Source: Sipunculus nudus
Lineage: Eukaryota > Annelida > Sipuncula > Golfingiida > Sipunculidae
Direction of reading: 5' to 3'
DNA: 64,000 nt
NCBI GenBank assembly: GCA_026874595.1
Contig: CM049313.1
Span: 50,149,659-50,213,658 of the forward strand
Of the stretch, positions 49,296-59,330 are shown piece after piece. The notes under the pieces were generated by a model. It saw only the letters and a list, made by a program, of their open reading frames with translations, searched no databases and was not told where the DNA came from. Position 1 is the stretch's first letter. Every line of letters starts with the position of its first letter. The position numbers and the translations under genes are program-made.

Positions 49296-49660
49296 ATATC
49301 AATAGAATCTGTTTTCTTTATAAAGCTTTCTACCAAGGATGATGGATCTCGTATTATAAATCCAATATATTTCCCCTCATACGTGTGCTTTCATCCACCA
49401 TCTGTTTATAATGAATACACTGTAGCAAATCAAGATATTTAGAAGCTTCAGTATCATTAGCATTATTCAAATGAATATTAAAATCCCCAGCAATTACCAG
49501 ATTTTCAGGTGTATACACGAACCGGTTCAAATAGATAGCTCTCAGATTCTTCACTCAATTGTGTTACATTTAAATGGTTTTGTTTGGATGATGGAGGTAT
49601 ATAGATTGAAATCGGAAAACATATTTCTCAGTTGAAATCGTGGCTCCATGCATTCAAAAC
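49296..49660 (-). pseudogene. LINE endonuclease (APE-type) fragment
   Basis: On minus the text reads IYLHHPNK, then after a frameshift ENLVIAGDFNIHL with the GDFN motif of AP-like endonucleases, then YLDLLQ and RGNILDL, and after another shift RDPSSLVES. This order matches the central-to-C-terminal part of the endonuclease domain in non-LTR retrotransposons. Reverse transcriptase is absent and the frame is broken, so it is a dead 5'-and-3'-truncated fragment abutting the MITE. Confidence 0.8.
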
Positions 49661-49699
49661 TGTGGAAATAATCAGTCTTTTCCTGACTGACCATGTGAC

Positions 49700-50805
49700 C
49701 ACCTACTGCCCCATAAATCTGGGGCAAGCCCAGTATCGGATAACAAGGTAATCCGATAATCCTTGTTTTCCGATAATCTTCCCTTTTATTTTAAGACTCT
49801 GGTGAAAGTCTAACGACAGACTGCCACCCCAAACGTCGAATTTGGTTGAACTGAAGACGAGGGGACAGTACAAGCTATTGGGTTTGAGTAAATTTACGTA
49901 TGTGCAGAACTGCACGCTGAAAATAAAAATTATAACATCCACCGTTGACTTACGTGTATTCGTGCAGTATCTTTTATTACCGAGGCTGGTTTTACTCGAA
50001 AAACTCGTCTCCACGTCTGTCAAACGTCTTCAGCGGGAGAACCATAACTTCCGGTAGGGGATTCCCGAAAGGCTATGTGTAAAACTCGGAAGTCCGAAGT
50101 CGGAAGCAAGGATTTTTCTTGGATAAAGCAAAGATCGAAGCATAATTAAAATGCTATACTACATCAACAGAAAGTACCATTTAATTTTTTATTGATAGAA
50201 TAAGGTCTATTCTATAATTATTTGAAAACTACAAGTTTTCCATCTGAAGTTATAAGACTATTTTTTGCCCGGAAATGCCCTGTTATAGTCCAAATGTGTA
50301 AAACTCGAAATCAAAGGATTGGTTGATGCGCTGGTCATCATATCGTCATCAAACGTGTCAAGCTTTTTCAATGTCTTCAAATAATATGACATATTTTTCA
50401 TAAACTCAATCTATTTTGTAACAAACACGATGCTGTTTTTTTAATATTATATTCATATTTTATTTCATTTTGTAAAACAATATTATTAAAACCCATCAAT
50501 ATTTAACTCTTTTACCGTATTTCATGACAGTGGAAACATGGAAAAATTAAACGTTTTGATAATATGTTATTCATGTTACAAATGTGCCCCAAAATAACTC
50601 GGAAATATCACAGAGACATAAACAGAAAATTTGACAGATGCACAAAACGCCCGTTAAATGTTTCTACAAGGTTGTTTTGCAACAATATTTTATTTTTCAT
50701 GTATAAATTAAAAAAAAACTTTCCTGATCCATGGCCCAACAATTTCATCAGGATTATGAATATCTTTAGCTCTTATTATTATTTAACTCACAGAATCTTT
50801 TATGT
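49700..50805. other. Unannotated stretch left of the DIRS element
   Basis: No gene is supported. A 15-nt phrase 'aataaggtctattct' near 50205 recurs right of the DIRS element near 56167, perhaps part of a dispersed repeat. Confidence 0.4.

Positions 50806-50807
<2 letters not shown>

Positions 50808-50897
<90 letters not shown>
50808..50897. repeat. (AT)n microsatellite, ~90 bp
   Basis: The longest uninterrupted AT dinucleotide tract in the window. Confidence 0.97.
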
Positions 50898-50901
<4 letters not shown>

Positions 50902-51028
50902 TGTTAAATCAAAACGTGATAGTTTCATCAGACGTATCCTGCTGATTAAAATAAAAAACAAACATTAACAATACCTTGACAGAAAGAATTACACAATGCA
51001 GGTATAAATAGATATGATGCCGATTGTA

Positions 51029-51092
51029 AAATTTAACTCTCATCTGATCATTCGGGATTCTACGAGATGTGCGTGCGCATGCGCGGAGGTCA
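51029..51092 (+). repeat. Left inverted terminal repeat of the DIRS element
   Basis: About 41 bp are identical to the complement of 55811-55851. The following 'tgcgtgcgcatgcgcggagg' is not in the right terminus but does occur, inverted, in the adjoining palindrome (about 55991-56012). The GCGCATGCGC core is itself a palindrome. Confidence 0.85.
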
Positions 51093-51258
51093 ATGAGCGT
51101 TCGCCTTCGTGGAGTAAAGAAGTATAATCACCGTGCAAAAGTTTTTTCGACAAAATTGGACTTTATAACACTCTGCTTACGCGGTTTTGGTGTACAACTG
51201 GTTCCAAAACACATTTGGAAGTGCCGGTGTAGCATCTACAACTGTGCAAAAGCACAGG

Positions 51259-52809
51259 ATGGAGAACAGTGCCGCTGATTTAGTTGGCCAGATTCTGCAG
51301 CAAGCGCAAGTGAGCGCTGCTGCTGGGGCGTCAGCAAAGGAAGCTGGTCCCAAGTCTCCTGTCGCTGGTACAAGCACCCAGCTTGCCAAAGACATAAAGA
51401 CTAATGGCAAACGCGTTTCCAATGGGAAATCGCACAACAGCGCCGTCCACAAGGAAAGTGGCGGCTCGGGTCAAAAAGGCCAAGGGTCAATGCAAGGGTC
51501 ACCACAAAATGGCGGCCAAAATAAACACGCAGACACGCAAGCAAAATCTGGGTCACAGGAGTTTCGCCAGAGATCCGATACCGAGGCAGCGGCTGGGTCA
51601 CGTGACAAACGAGATCACGACCTCGGGCGCAAGAGGTCACATGACAACCAAGATGGCCGCGCCCATGGCACTGACAGCTGTCAAACAACCCGCGTGTCTG
51701 ACGGACGGAACTCGTCAAAATCCGGCTCTCGCACTGACAAGGAGCACGGAAGCCATAACAAGAGGCACAGCTCACGTGAGTACGACGAGGTTAAAAAGGA
51801 TCTGAGGTCAGTTAAAGAACAAATGGGCAAAATTAATGAACTGTTGTCTACGTTCGCACCAGTGGTGACAGAATTGAAACAGGCCTACGATGCACGTAAT
51901 GATCCTGATGAGGTTGAGTCACAAGATGAGATGGAAGTCCACTCGGACCATGAAGAAGGAATTCTGTCAGATGATGAACCTCAGGATAAAAGACAAAAGA
52001 TCAGTAACCATGATGCCACTAATGAGTCTGACAACATCCCCGCACCTGGTGAGGACACAAACCTTCAGTGTCTCAATGACATTTTCGCCGCAGTTAGCAA
52101 TGAGGAAATTCGGGGACCAGAAATTCATGACAAGGTGGCAAAAATCATGAATACTGTGCTACACACCGGTATGCCAAAAAAGCTTCTAGAAGATAAGGCC
52201 AAGGCTTACCATACGCCAAAGAACTGTGAATTTATGACACAGATCAAATGCAATCATAAACTCTGGGGCACATTGCGACCAGCGACAAAACATAATGACA
52301 AGGTCCTGCAAGGGTGGCAAGTGAACATGTTTCATGCAATTACACCTTTCCTTCAACTAGCAGACACATGTGCCAAACATATTGAAGGGGAAGGAGACAT
52401 GCCCAGCCCAGTAGAGCTGCTTTCAAAAGTGAGTGATGGTATTACCATCATGGCAGGAGTAGCACATGAAATATCCATGCACAGGAGAGAGCTTATTAAA
52501 CCAGATCTCAATGACAGATTCAAGTCACTTGCTTCTCCCCTTAACCCAGTGACACAGCTACTGTTTGGGGACCAACTTGAACAGAATGTTAAGGACATAG
52601 AAGAAGCTGCGAAACTCACAAACAAAACACAGAAAAAGAGAGAGGCTAAAAACTATAGCTACAAGTCCAAGAGCAGCTACAGCTTTGGCAACAAGGGACA
52701 CAGCCCTTTTTTATGGACCAAGAAGCACAACTTCAAGTCAAACCAGGCTCCTGTCAAGAAAGGGAAAAAATGGCCATGGAAAATGCCTCACAAGAAGGAT
52801 CATTACTAA
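51259..52809 (+). CDS. DIRS ORF1, Gag-like protein
   Basis: From the first ATG (51259) the frame gives 516 residues. The frame is open further left but without ATG. Roughly residues 1-180 are low-complexity, rich in Ser, Gly, Asp, Lys and Arg. A coiled-coil-like segment (VKEQMGKINELLSTF) is followed by an acidic stretch and then a compact region with MPKKLLEDKAKAYHTPKNC and GWQVNMFHAITPFLQL, typical of the conserved part of DIRS first ORFs. The C-terminus is very basic (KKGKKWPWKMPHKKDH), suited to nucleic-acid binding. It probably forms the ribonucleoprotein particle. It overlaps ORF2 by 97 nt. Confidence 0.85.
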   Translation: MENSAADLVGQILQQAQVSAAAGASAKEAGPKSPVAGTSTQLAKDIKTNGKRVSNGKSHNSAVHKESGGSGQKGQGSMQGSPQNGGQNKHADTQAKSGSQEFRQRSDTEAAAGSRDKRDHDLGRKRSHDNQDGRAHGTDSCQTTRVSDGRNSSKSGSRTDKEHGSHNKRHSSREYDEVKKDLRSVKEQMGKINELLSTFAPVVTELKQAYDARNDPDEVESQDEMEVHSDHEEGILSDDEPQDKRQKISNHDATNESDNIPAPGEDTNLQCLNDIFAAVSNEEIRGPEIHDKVAKIMNTVLHTGMPKKLLEDKAKAYHTPKNCEFMTQIKCNHKLWGTLRPATKHNDKVLQGWQVNMFHAITPFLQLADTCAKHIEGEGDMPSPVELLSKVSDGITIMAGVAHEISMHRRELIKPDLNDRFKSLASPLNPVTQLLFGDQLEQNVKDIEEAAKLTNKTQKKREAKNYSYKSKSSYSFGNKGHSPFLWTKKHNFKSNQAPVKKGKKWPWKMPHKKDHY

Positions 52810-54860
52810 AAGATCATGTAAGTCAATGTCACTTCAATGCAGGAAACATTAAGAACCACATGCATGACTGGCAGAAGCTGACATCAGATCCAGTTATATT
52901 GTCATATGTGTCAGGTGCGCCATTAGATTTCACACAAACCCCAGTTCAAAAATCTGAACCAAAAATTTTGAACTTCAGTGATTCTGAAAAGAAAATTGTT
53001 GATTCTGAGGTTAAAAAACTTTTAAGCAAAGGGGTTATTACCACATCCCTTGATGAGCCTGGGCAGTTTGTCTCACCTGTGTTTTTAAGACCTAAAAAAG
53101 ATGGAACACACAGGATGATACTAAATTTGAAAAGGTTGAACAAATACATTGCTTACCACCATTTTAAGATGGATACTATGCAAACATGTGTAAACCTAAT
53201 GACAAATAACTGCTATATGGCATCACTGGATCTGAAAGACGCGTATTACTCTGTCCCAATAGCACCAGATTTTCAAAAATACTTAAAATTTAGATGGCAG
53301 GGAAAACTTTACAAATATGTGGTTTTACCTAATGGACTTGCCCCAGCACCCCGAATTTTCACCAAATTACTTAAACCGGTTCTTGCTTTTTTGAGATTGA
53401 GAGGACATATATCCAGCATATATCTAGATGACCTGTACCTCCAGTCTGACACATTTGAATCATGTGAGCAGAATATACTTGACACAGTTGAGCTGTTGAC
53501 AAGTTTGGGTTTCTTGGTTCATGACATTAAGTCAACACTGAAACCAGTTCAGGAAATAGAACATTTAGGATTTATTCTAAATTCATGTTCAATGACTGTG
53601 TCTTTGACATCAGAAAAACAAAAATGTTTTTTAGAAATGTTTAAAATCAGAATGGCTCAGCCAAAATGTACAATACGGCAAGGAGCCCAATTAATTGGGT
53701 CTCTCATATCAGCACTGCCAGGAATTCAGCTTGGTGAGCTGCATTACAGGTCCCTAGAACTGAACAAAATACAAGCACTTAAACAAAATAAAGGAAATTT
53801 TGACAGGCCAATGGTATTTTGTAAAGAAGCCATGAAAGACCTAAATTGGTGGGTAGAAAACATAAATTCTCCCAAATACATACGGGTAGAAAAACCACAT
53901 GTTGTGCTTCAGACTGATGCCTCAAAAGAGGGGTGGGGGGCAGTATGGCAGGATACGACTACTGGAGGTAGATGGCAGACAAATGAAAAGGACAACCACA
54001 TTAACTATTTAGAACTTAAAGCAGCACAGCTTGGTTTACAATCTTTTAAAACATTGTTTTCTGGCAAACATGTGCAGATACAAATGGACAACAGCACAGC
54101 TGTTGCGTATATTCAAAATAAAGGGGGTACACACTCTATTAAATGCAATGAAATCACAACAGAGATTTGGAATTGGGCAGTTCAAAACAAAACTTGGCTT
54201 AGTGCAACACATATCCCAGGTGTTGAAAATGTGGAAGCTGACAGACATAGTAGGAAATTTAATGATAGAACGGAATGGACTCTTAAAGATGGAATCTTTA
54301 AGAAACTGACCTGTCTGTTTGGAAAACCCTCAATTGATCTTTTTGCATCAAGAATGAACAATAAAACAAACAATTATTTTTCATGGAAACCTGACCCAGG
54401 TGCTTGTGCAATAGATGCTTTTCAACATTATTGGTCTTATGATTTACACTATGCATTCCCTCCTTTCAGCCTGCTAAACCAGGTGCTCCAGAAAATCCAA
54501 ACGGACAGTGCAGATGTGTTAGTGATTGTTCCAGTTTGGGCCACACAGACATGGTTCCCAGTGCTCCTGAAGCTGCTGTGCAGAGAACCAATTCTACTAC
54601 CTCCGGTCAACAGGATCCTGACACTGCCGCACAAACAGGGGGAGACACACCCACTCGCACAAAAAATGAGACTGATGGCATGTTTATTATCGGGGAAAGC
54701 CTACAAGAGAGGGGTTTTTCAGAAAAAACTAAAAACATTATTATGCAGTCATGGCGTTCTGGAACTAAAAAACAGTACAATACTTACATTAGAAAATGGA
54801 TTAAATACTGTGCTAAATTCAATTTTGATACCATTCAGCCAACATTACCCCAGGTCTTAG
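52713..54860 (+). CDS. DIRS ORF2: reverse transcriptase, RNase H and MT-like domain
   Basis: 715 residues from ATG. Reverse transcriptase at about 85-260: FVSPVFLRPKKDG, the first catalytic Asp in SLDLKDAYYSVP, LPNGLAPAPRIFTK and the YLDD box near 237. RNase H at about 395-520: QTDASKEGWGAVW, LELKAAQLGL, QMDNSTAVAY and HIPGVENVEADRHSR give the D-E-D-D set. From about 540, IDLFASRMNN, SWKPDPGACAIDAF and YAFPPFSLL form the C-terminal module of DIRS elements that has been compared with Dam-like methyltransferases; activity is not implied. The frame is -1 relative to ORF1 and overlaps it by 97 nt, so frameshifting or reinitiation may express it. Confidence 0.95.
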   Translation: MDQEAQLQVKPGSCQEREKMAMENASQEGSLLKDHVSQCHFNAGNIKNHMHDWQKLTSDPVILSYVSGAPLDFTQTPVQKSEPKILNFSDSEKKIVDSEVKKLLSKGVITTSLDEPGQFVSPVFLRPKKDGTHRMILNLKRLNKYIAYHHFKMDTMQTCVNLMTNNCYMASLDLKDAYYSVPIAPDFQKYLKFRWQGKLYKYVVLPNGLAPAPRIFTKLLKPVLAFLRLRGHISSIYLDDLYLQSDTFESCEQNILDTVELLTSLGFLVHDIKSTLKPVQEIEHLGFILNSCSMTVSLTSEKQKCFLEMFKIRMAQPKCTIRQGAQLIGSLISALPGIQLGELHYRSLELNKIQALKQNKGNFDRPMVFCKEAMKDLNWWVENINSPKYIRVEKPHVVLQTDASKEGWGAVWQDTTTGGRWQTNEKDNHINYLELKAAQLGLQSFKTLFSGKHVQIQMDNSTAVAYIQNKGGTHSIKCNEITTEIWNWAVQNKTWLSATHIPGVENVEADRHSRKFNDRTEWTLKDGIFKKLTCLFGKPSIDLFASRMNNKTNNYFSWKPDPGACAIDAFQHYWSYDLHYAFPPFSLLNQVLQKIQTDSADVLVIVPVWATQTWFPVLLKLLCREPILLPPVNRILTLPHKQGETHPLAQKMRLMACLLSGKAYKRGVFQKKLKTLLCSHGVLELKNSTILTLENGLNTVLNSILIPFSQHYPRS

Positions 54861-55663
54861 GGTTCCTCACAGAACTGTTTGAAACTGGTTTGAAATACAG
54901 TGCAATTTGTACAGCTAGGTCAGCTTTAGCATCTTTTTTACAGTTGAAATACAACTCGCCACTTGGTACTAATGCCATAGTGAAACGTTTCATGAAAGGG
55001 GTTTTCCATAGCAGACCCACTTTCCCACGCTACCAGACAACATGGGATACAAACGTTGTGTTGGACTTTCTAAGAAACTCGCCCCCTGCTTCACAACTGA
55101 CAACTAAAGAACTAACCCTCAAACTGGTTATGCTCGTGGCCCTAGTCTCAGGACAGCGCTGCCAATCTATCCATTTAATGGATCTGAAGTCAGTGTTTAA
55201 AAGTCATAGTGGAATAGCCTTCAGAATTGACTCACTTGTTAAACAGTCAAAACCAAACAGAGAACAACCAGTGATTATGTTATTACCTTTTCCAGAGGAC
55301 AGTAAACTATGCGTTTTGACTTTGCTATTGGAATATTTATTTAGAACAAGTAGTTATCGCAATAATTGCACACAATTGTTTCTTAGTTATAGTAAGCCGC
55401 ACAGACCTGTAACAAAAGACACAATTGCAAGATGGGTAAAAACTGTTATGCTCCAAGCTGGAGTGGACACTAATATATTCAAAGCACATAGTACAAGGGC
55501 AGCATCAACAAGCAAAGCATATGCTGCAAAGATACCTCTAAGTACCATCTTGCGCACTGCAGGATGGTCAAACAGTAACACTTTTGCCACATATTATCAA
55601 AAGCCTACAGCCAATCAGAGCTTTCCTCTCTCTGTGCTCGCAAAAAACAGCAGTGGTCCATAA
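54551..55663 (+). CDS. DIRS ORF3: tyrosine recombinase
   Basis: From the first ATG (54551) 370 residues, overlapping ORF2 by 310 nt in another frame. The N-terminal core-binding region includes RSGTKKQYNTYIRKWIKYC. The catalytic domain has Arg I in SGQRCQS (about 203), HSTRAAS giving HxxR (about 313-316), AGWSNSNTFATYYQ giving the Trp and the nucleophilic Tyr (about 348-349), and a Lys-rich beta region (VKQSKPNRE). All residues needed for the family's phosphotyrosine strand exchange appear present. In DIRS elements it inserts circular cDNA without target duplication. Confidence 0.95.
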   Translation: MVPSAPEAAVQRTNSTTSGQQDPDTAAQTGGDTPTRTKNETDGMFIIGESLQERGFSEKTKNIIMQSWRSGTKKQYNTYIRKWIKYCAKFNFDTIQPTLPQVLGFLTELFETGLKYSAICTARSALASFLQLKYNSPLGTNAIVKRFMKGVFHSRPTFPRYQTTWDTNVVLDFLRNSPPASQLTTKELTLKLVMLVALVSGQRCQSIHLMDLKSVFKSHSGIAFRIDSLVKQSKPNREQPVIMLLPFPEDSKLCVLTLLLEYLFRTSSYRNNCTQLFLSYSKPHRPVTKDTIARWVKTVMLQAGVDTNIFKAHSTRAASTSKAYAAKIPLSTILRTAGWSNSNTFATYYQKPTANQSFPLSVLAKNSSGP

Positions 55664-55757
55664 ACCAGTATTATAAATGTAGAACTTGTGTTCATTCACA
55701 ATTGCTAATATGTTTTGCACTAGGACAGATCACATGATGGTAATTCATGTATTTTTT

Positions 55758-55763
55758 AATAAA
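55758..55763 (+). terminator. Polyadenylation signal AATAAA
   Basis: A perfect AATAAA lies 95 bp after the recombinase stop codon and before the right terminal repeat, a plausible 3' end signal for the DIRS transcript. Confidence 0.5.
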
Positions 55764-55810
55764 GTTCATTGGTGGTATATTGTTGTTCGTGTTCACACCT
55801 GCTTTGAAAT

Positions 55811-55851
55811 CTCGTAGAATCCCGAATGATCAGATGAGAGTTAAATTTTAA
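55811..55851 (-). repeat. Right inverted terminal repeat of the DIRS element
   Basis: Inverted match to 51029-51069. Homology stops at 'tctcgtag', on whose internal side the sequence differs from the left terminus. Confidence 0.85.
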
Positions 55852-56099
55852 AATTAAACGAGACTTACCTCTTAAGTTGAAGTTTGATTGTAATTTAACT
55901 CTCATCTGGATCATTTTAGGGATTATATGCCCAGCCCTACAAGAAACCCACCCTAACTGTAGGCGTGAACACTCCGCTTCAAAAATTGACCTCCGCGCAT
56001 GCGCACGCACATCTCGTATAATCCCTAAAATGATCCAGATGAGAGTTAAATTACAATCAAACTTCAACTTAAGAGGTAAGTCTCGTTTAATTTTAAAAT
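55849..56099. repeat. ~250-bp palindrome made of diverged DIRS termini
   Basis: The left arm (55849-55927) and right arm (about 56021-56099) are nearly perfect inverted repeats of ~79 bp around a ~95-bp loop. Each arm has an outer part ending 'gacttacctcttaagttgaa' and an inner part that is a variant of the DIRS terminus (ctctcatctggatcatttta against ctctcatctgatcattcggg in the autonomous element). The loop side of the right arm continues into the complement of 'tgcgtgcgcatgcgcggagg', as in the left DIRS end. It looks like a short non-autonomous element related to, but diverged from, its neighbour. Confidence 0.85.
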
Positions 56100-58110
56100 A
56101 TAACGATCATATCAAAATACAATAGTTTCTGTTTTTGCAATATTTCTTCGATATTTTTATGCTGTTAGGTACAATAAGGTCTATTCTGCAAATTCATTTT
56201 CTGAGAATTTGCAAAACCGCAAGGCACAAACATTATTCCTTTATAAATATATTGTAAAATACGTTAATTGAAAAATCAACAACAAATCAATAAAACATCA
56301 TCAAAATATTTGGCATGGCAAAAAAAGTTCAGTAAACGTTAAGAATAATTTTCTTACAGAGCAAATATTATAGATATAAAACATCTGTTTTATAATAGAA
56401 CCTGATACCAGCAGCAATTAAGTCCGCAATATAGGAGGTCCAAAAGCGCACGGTAAACTGTATCGACAATTCCGACTATAGTCCGGTGATTAAATTTAAA
56501 ATACCTGTTAAATTTTGTTTCTGAGGAAAAAGTAAAGGAATCAAATAAAAATTAGTATACACGGAAAATTCAGATGCATGGATTTTCATTGAGATTAATA
56601 ATTTCTATTCAGCAGTAGTAAAATGGGAATAATTAATATTTGTAATTGAAATATTTATCTTAGCTTAAATATCTAAATTGATTCATCCAAACGGTTTGGT
56701 TTCATTATTGCATAGTGTCGCCATTTTTATCAGAATGAAATTAGTTGCAAATATTCTTAAATTATTATTAAATATACATTTATTTGAAGTTGAAATGTTA
56801 AAATGAAACATAAGGGTTGAAATAATTATAAAATAAATATCAAGATTGAAAAAGTTTGAAAGAAAGAGTAAAACACTTGAAATAAGAATGAATTTTAGTT
56901 TGAAAAAAAAACATTATTTGCTTTAATATACAAATCGATCAGATTTTATAACCACAAATTTAAAAAAAAATGTACATATTATCTGGAATATTGTTACCCT
57001 TTTCTGGTATAAATTTTTACATTTTTTTTTAATATCGTAAAACTCCAACATATTGAAAGGCATTTTGTTTAAGTTTTGTGTGGTAGATGTGTGTTTGTTT
57101 ATGTTCCAGTGATGTCCTACTGGGATATTTTGAATTTTCATGTTTGTTCAACGTATAGAAAATATATTTGTTTTTATTTTGTATAACATCATAATTAATA
57201 ACCTTATTTTAATGCCATATAAAGGTTTATTTTTTACATATTTTTTATTCAGTGGTACATCCATAGGGGGAGCAAGCCCGTTCAGATGTAATCTCTCATT
57301 TATCAGTTCTTTTCCCGTTTATTCGTGATTAATTTTAATTTTTTTTTTCAGATTACCTTTTTATTTCCTAGCAATTTCATTATTATATTTATCACTTTTC
57401 AATTCATAAGTTGGCGATATTAAATAACAACTATTAATCACTTCACTGAGAGATCATCCAGAGAGAGGCAGTCTTTTCGTATCACACTCTTCTCGGTCAA
57501 TACAAAAAGGAACAATCCTCCCTCCCTCCCTCACCCCCCCCCCCCCCAATCGCGTCACCGAGTGAGTCAGACACGGTCTCCCCATAGAACTCCGCTGGGG
57601 TTAAAAACGACCGTGAAAAATCTCACGGCTCCTTGGCTGCATTATACTCAGACTCACGCACTGTGCTCTGCTGTCAGAGCCTCTGCGCTCATTCACAGAT
57701 CACAAAAGTCGGTAAAATGCAAATTTGTCATAAGACTTAAACATATCAATCATTTTACAACGAGTAATGCATTTAAAAGGTGACATTTTGCAAGTCAAAA
57801 ATGTATAGACACGCATTTCATCACTGGCAATAACATATTACGAACTATTTAATTTATGGACTTTCCAGTTTATACCGTGATTTTTTAGAAATATATATAT
57901 TAAAGCCACCCAAAGGTTAGTCCCAAACCCCTTAAGTTTAAATACATTATTAAAAAAATGTAGGAGAATAGCAGTTGCAGAACATAAAATCCTCTGTTAA
58001 ATTTTTTGTTAAAGGTTTATCAAAATGTCCTTTTTACATTTTATATTTTAAAAGTTAAAACATCCCCTCATATACCCACCCCGTACCCTCGTGAAATATA
58101 TTACGTGATA
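56100..58110. other. Unannotated AT-rich stretch
   Basis: A C homopolymer at about 57534-57547 sits after a CCTCC-rich run, and 57550-57720 is GC-richer. No exon or element is supported. Confidence 0.5.
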
Positions 58111-58112
58111 GT

Positions 58113-58146
<34 letters not shown>

Positions 58147-58246
58147 CAAATTTATAAAAGAAATATTAAGAACTAGTTTTCTGATTATGTATCATGAATT
58201 TTTAGCTCAGCTGACTATAAGTCATCTAAGCTATAGTCATGGTCCA

Positions 58247-58325
58247 TTGTCCGTCGTCCGTCCGTCTGTCTGTCCGTCCGTCCGTCCGTCTGTCTGTCTG
58301 TCCGTCTGGATGTCCGTCCGTAAGA
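58247..58325 (+). repeat. (GTCC/GTCT)n microsatellite inside Helentron copy 2
   Basis: About 75 bp of GTCC and GTCT tetranucleotides. An equivalent shorter tract occurs at the same place in copy 1. Tetranucleotide cores of this kind are a known trait of DINE/HINE and mollusc pearl-type elements. Confidence 0.9.
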
Positions 58326-58380
58326 CTGGCACGTTTCGACACCGTTGGACCTACGAATCTGAATTTCGGCATACAGTTAG

Positions 58381-59330
58381 ATGTCCCCATAATCTCCTAC
58401 CATGCCAAAAATTGGGTCAATAGGACTTCGTTCCTTTGAGATATTAAGGAAAAACCTCAATTTTTTATTAGAAATCTATTTTCAAATTTCAGGATTGCCT
58501 AATATCAAAACCACTCATCTGGTTTTCTTCATATTTACCATAAATATTCCTCTATATAGTTCCTATGTACATGCCAGATATTAAGTCAGTATTATATAAT
58601 TTAAAAAAGTTATTGGCCCAAACATAATGCACTTTGTAAAAAAATCAGGAAGATATTTTGTCACTTAAGACCCAAAGTGTTAAAGGTAGGGACTTTTTTC
58701 CAGTAATACAACTTTAATTAATCAAAATATTATTGTATACCAAAAATTAGATCAAAATCTGTTAAATTTTTTAAAATATTGGCAAAAATATAAAATTGGT
58801 ACCTTAAATTTTGCCCAACTTTGGTCATGGCACGTTTTTTTCCTGTAAGTACTGTAGATTTAATTTTCACACCATGTATACATAAAGATTTAATCTGTTA
58901 AAATCTGAAATTTGAAAATAAAAGCTGCAAAATTAGGCTAGTTATTGAATTTTTTTGGAGGCTCTTGTTGTATTCCCTTACATTGTCAAGCAGTCCACTT
59001 TGATGACTGTAGGTCATTCAGTGCACATCTCTATGCTCCCCAGGCTGTTGACATAATTTTAGATGTCCCCAAAATCTCCTACCATACCGAAAATTGGGTC
59101 ATTAGGACTTTGTTCCTTCGAGATATTAAGGAAAAAAACTCCGTTTTCCATAAAAAAAAGCCATTGTTACACTTCAAGGCTGCCTAATATCAAAACCACT
59201 GATCTGTTTTTGATCGTATTTAGTATTCACATTCTTTTATACATTTTCTATGAACATACCAAAAATTAGGTCAGTATTGAGTATTATTTTGAAGTTATGG
59301 GCCAAAACATAATGCAATTTTTAAAAAAAT
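58381..59330 (+). repeat. Diverged ~685-bp internal duplication in Helentron copy 2
   Basis: The segment starting 'agatgtccccataatctcct' near 58379 recurs near 59061 ('agatgtccccaaaatctcct'), and similarity continues through 'aatatcaaaaccactcatct' and its second copy at about 59190. Confidence 0.8.

Larger units (their letters stand above)
51027..55855 (+). mobile_element. DIRS-type tyrosine-recombinase retrotransposon, apparently intact
   Basis: Terminal repeats at 51029-51069 and 55811-55851 are inverted, with about 41 bp identical (start AAAATTTAACTCTCATC). Three long frames follow in order: Gag-like (51259-52809), reverse transcriptase/RNase H (52713-54860) and tyrosine recombinase (54551-55663), overlapping in three different frames. 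AATAAA at 55758 may be the polyadenylation signal. Inverted rather than direct terminal repeats and a tyrosine recombinase in place of an integrase define the DIRS order. No stop or frameshift is seen in any frame. The right end directly abuts a palindrome of related termini (55849-56099). Confidence 0.93.

Noticed and set aside
51401-52625. Several long minus- and plus-strand frames inside DIRS ORF1
   Set aside because: They are alternative-frame shadows of the 516-codon Gag-like frame, which has the DIRS-type order and composition.
55756-56125. Two near-identical frames on opposite strands
   Set aside because: They arise from the palindrome of DIRS termini, which reads the same on both strands.
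50200-56185. Shared 15-nt phrase 'aataaggtctattct' on both sides of the DIRS element
   Set aside because: DIRS insertion makes no target duplication and the copies lie far from the termini, so it is probably a dispersed repeat or chance.
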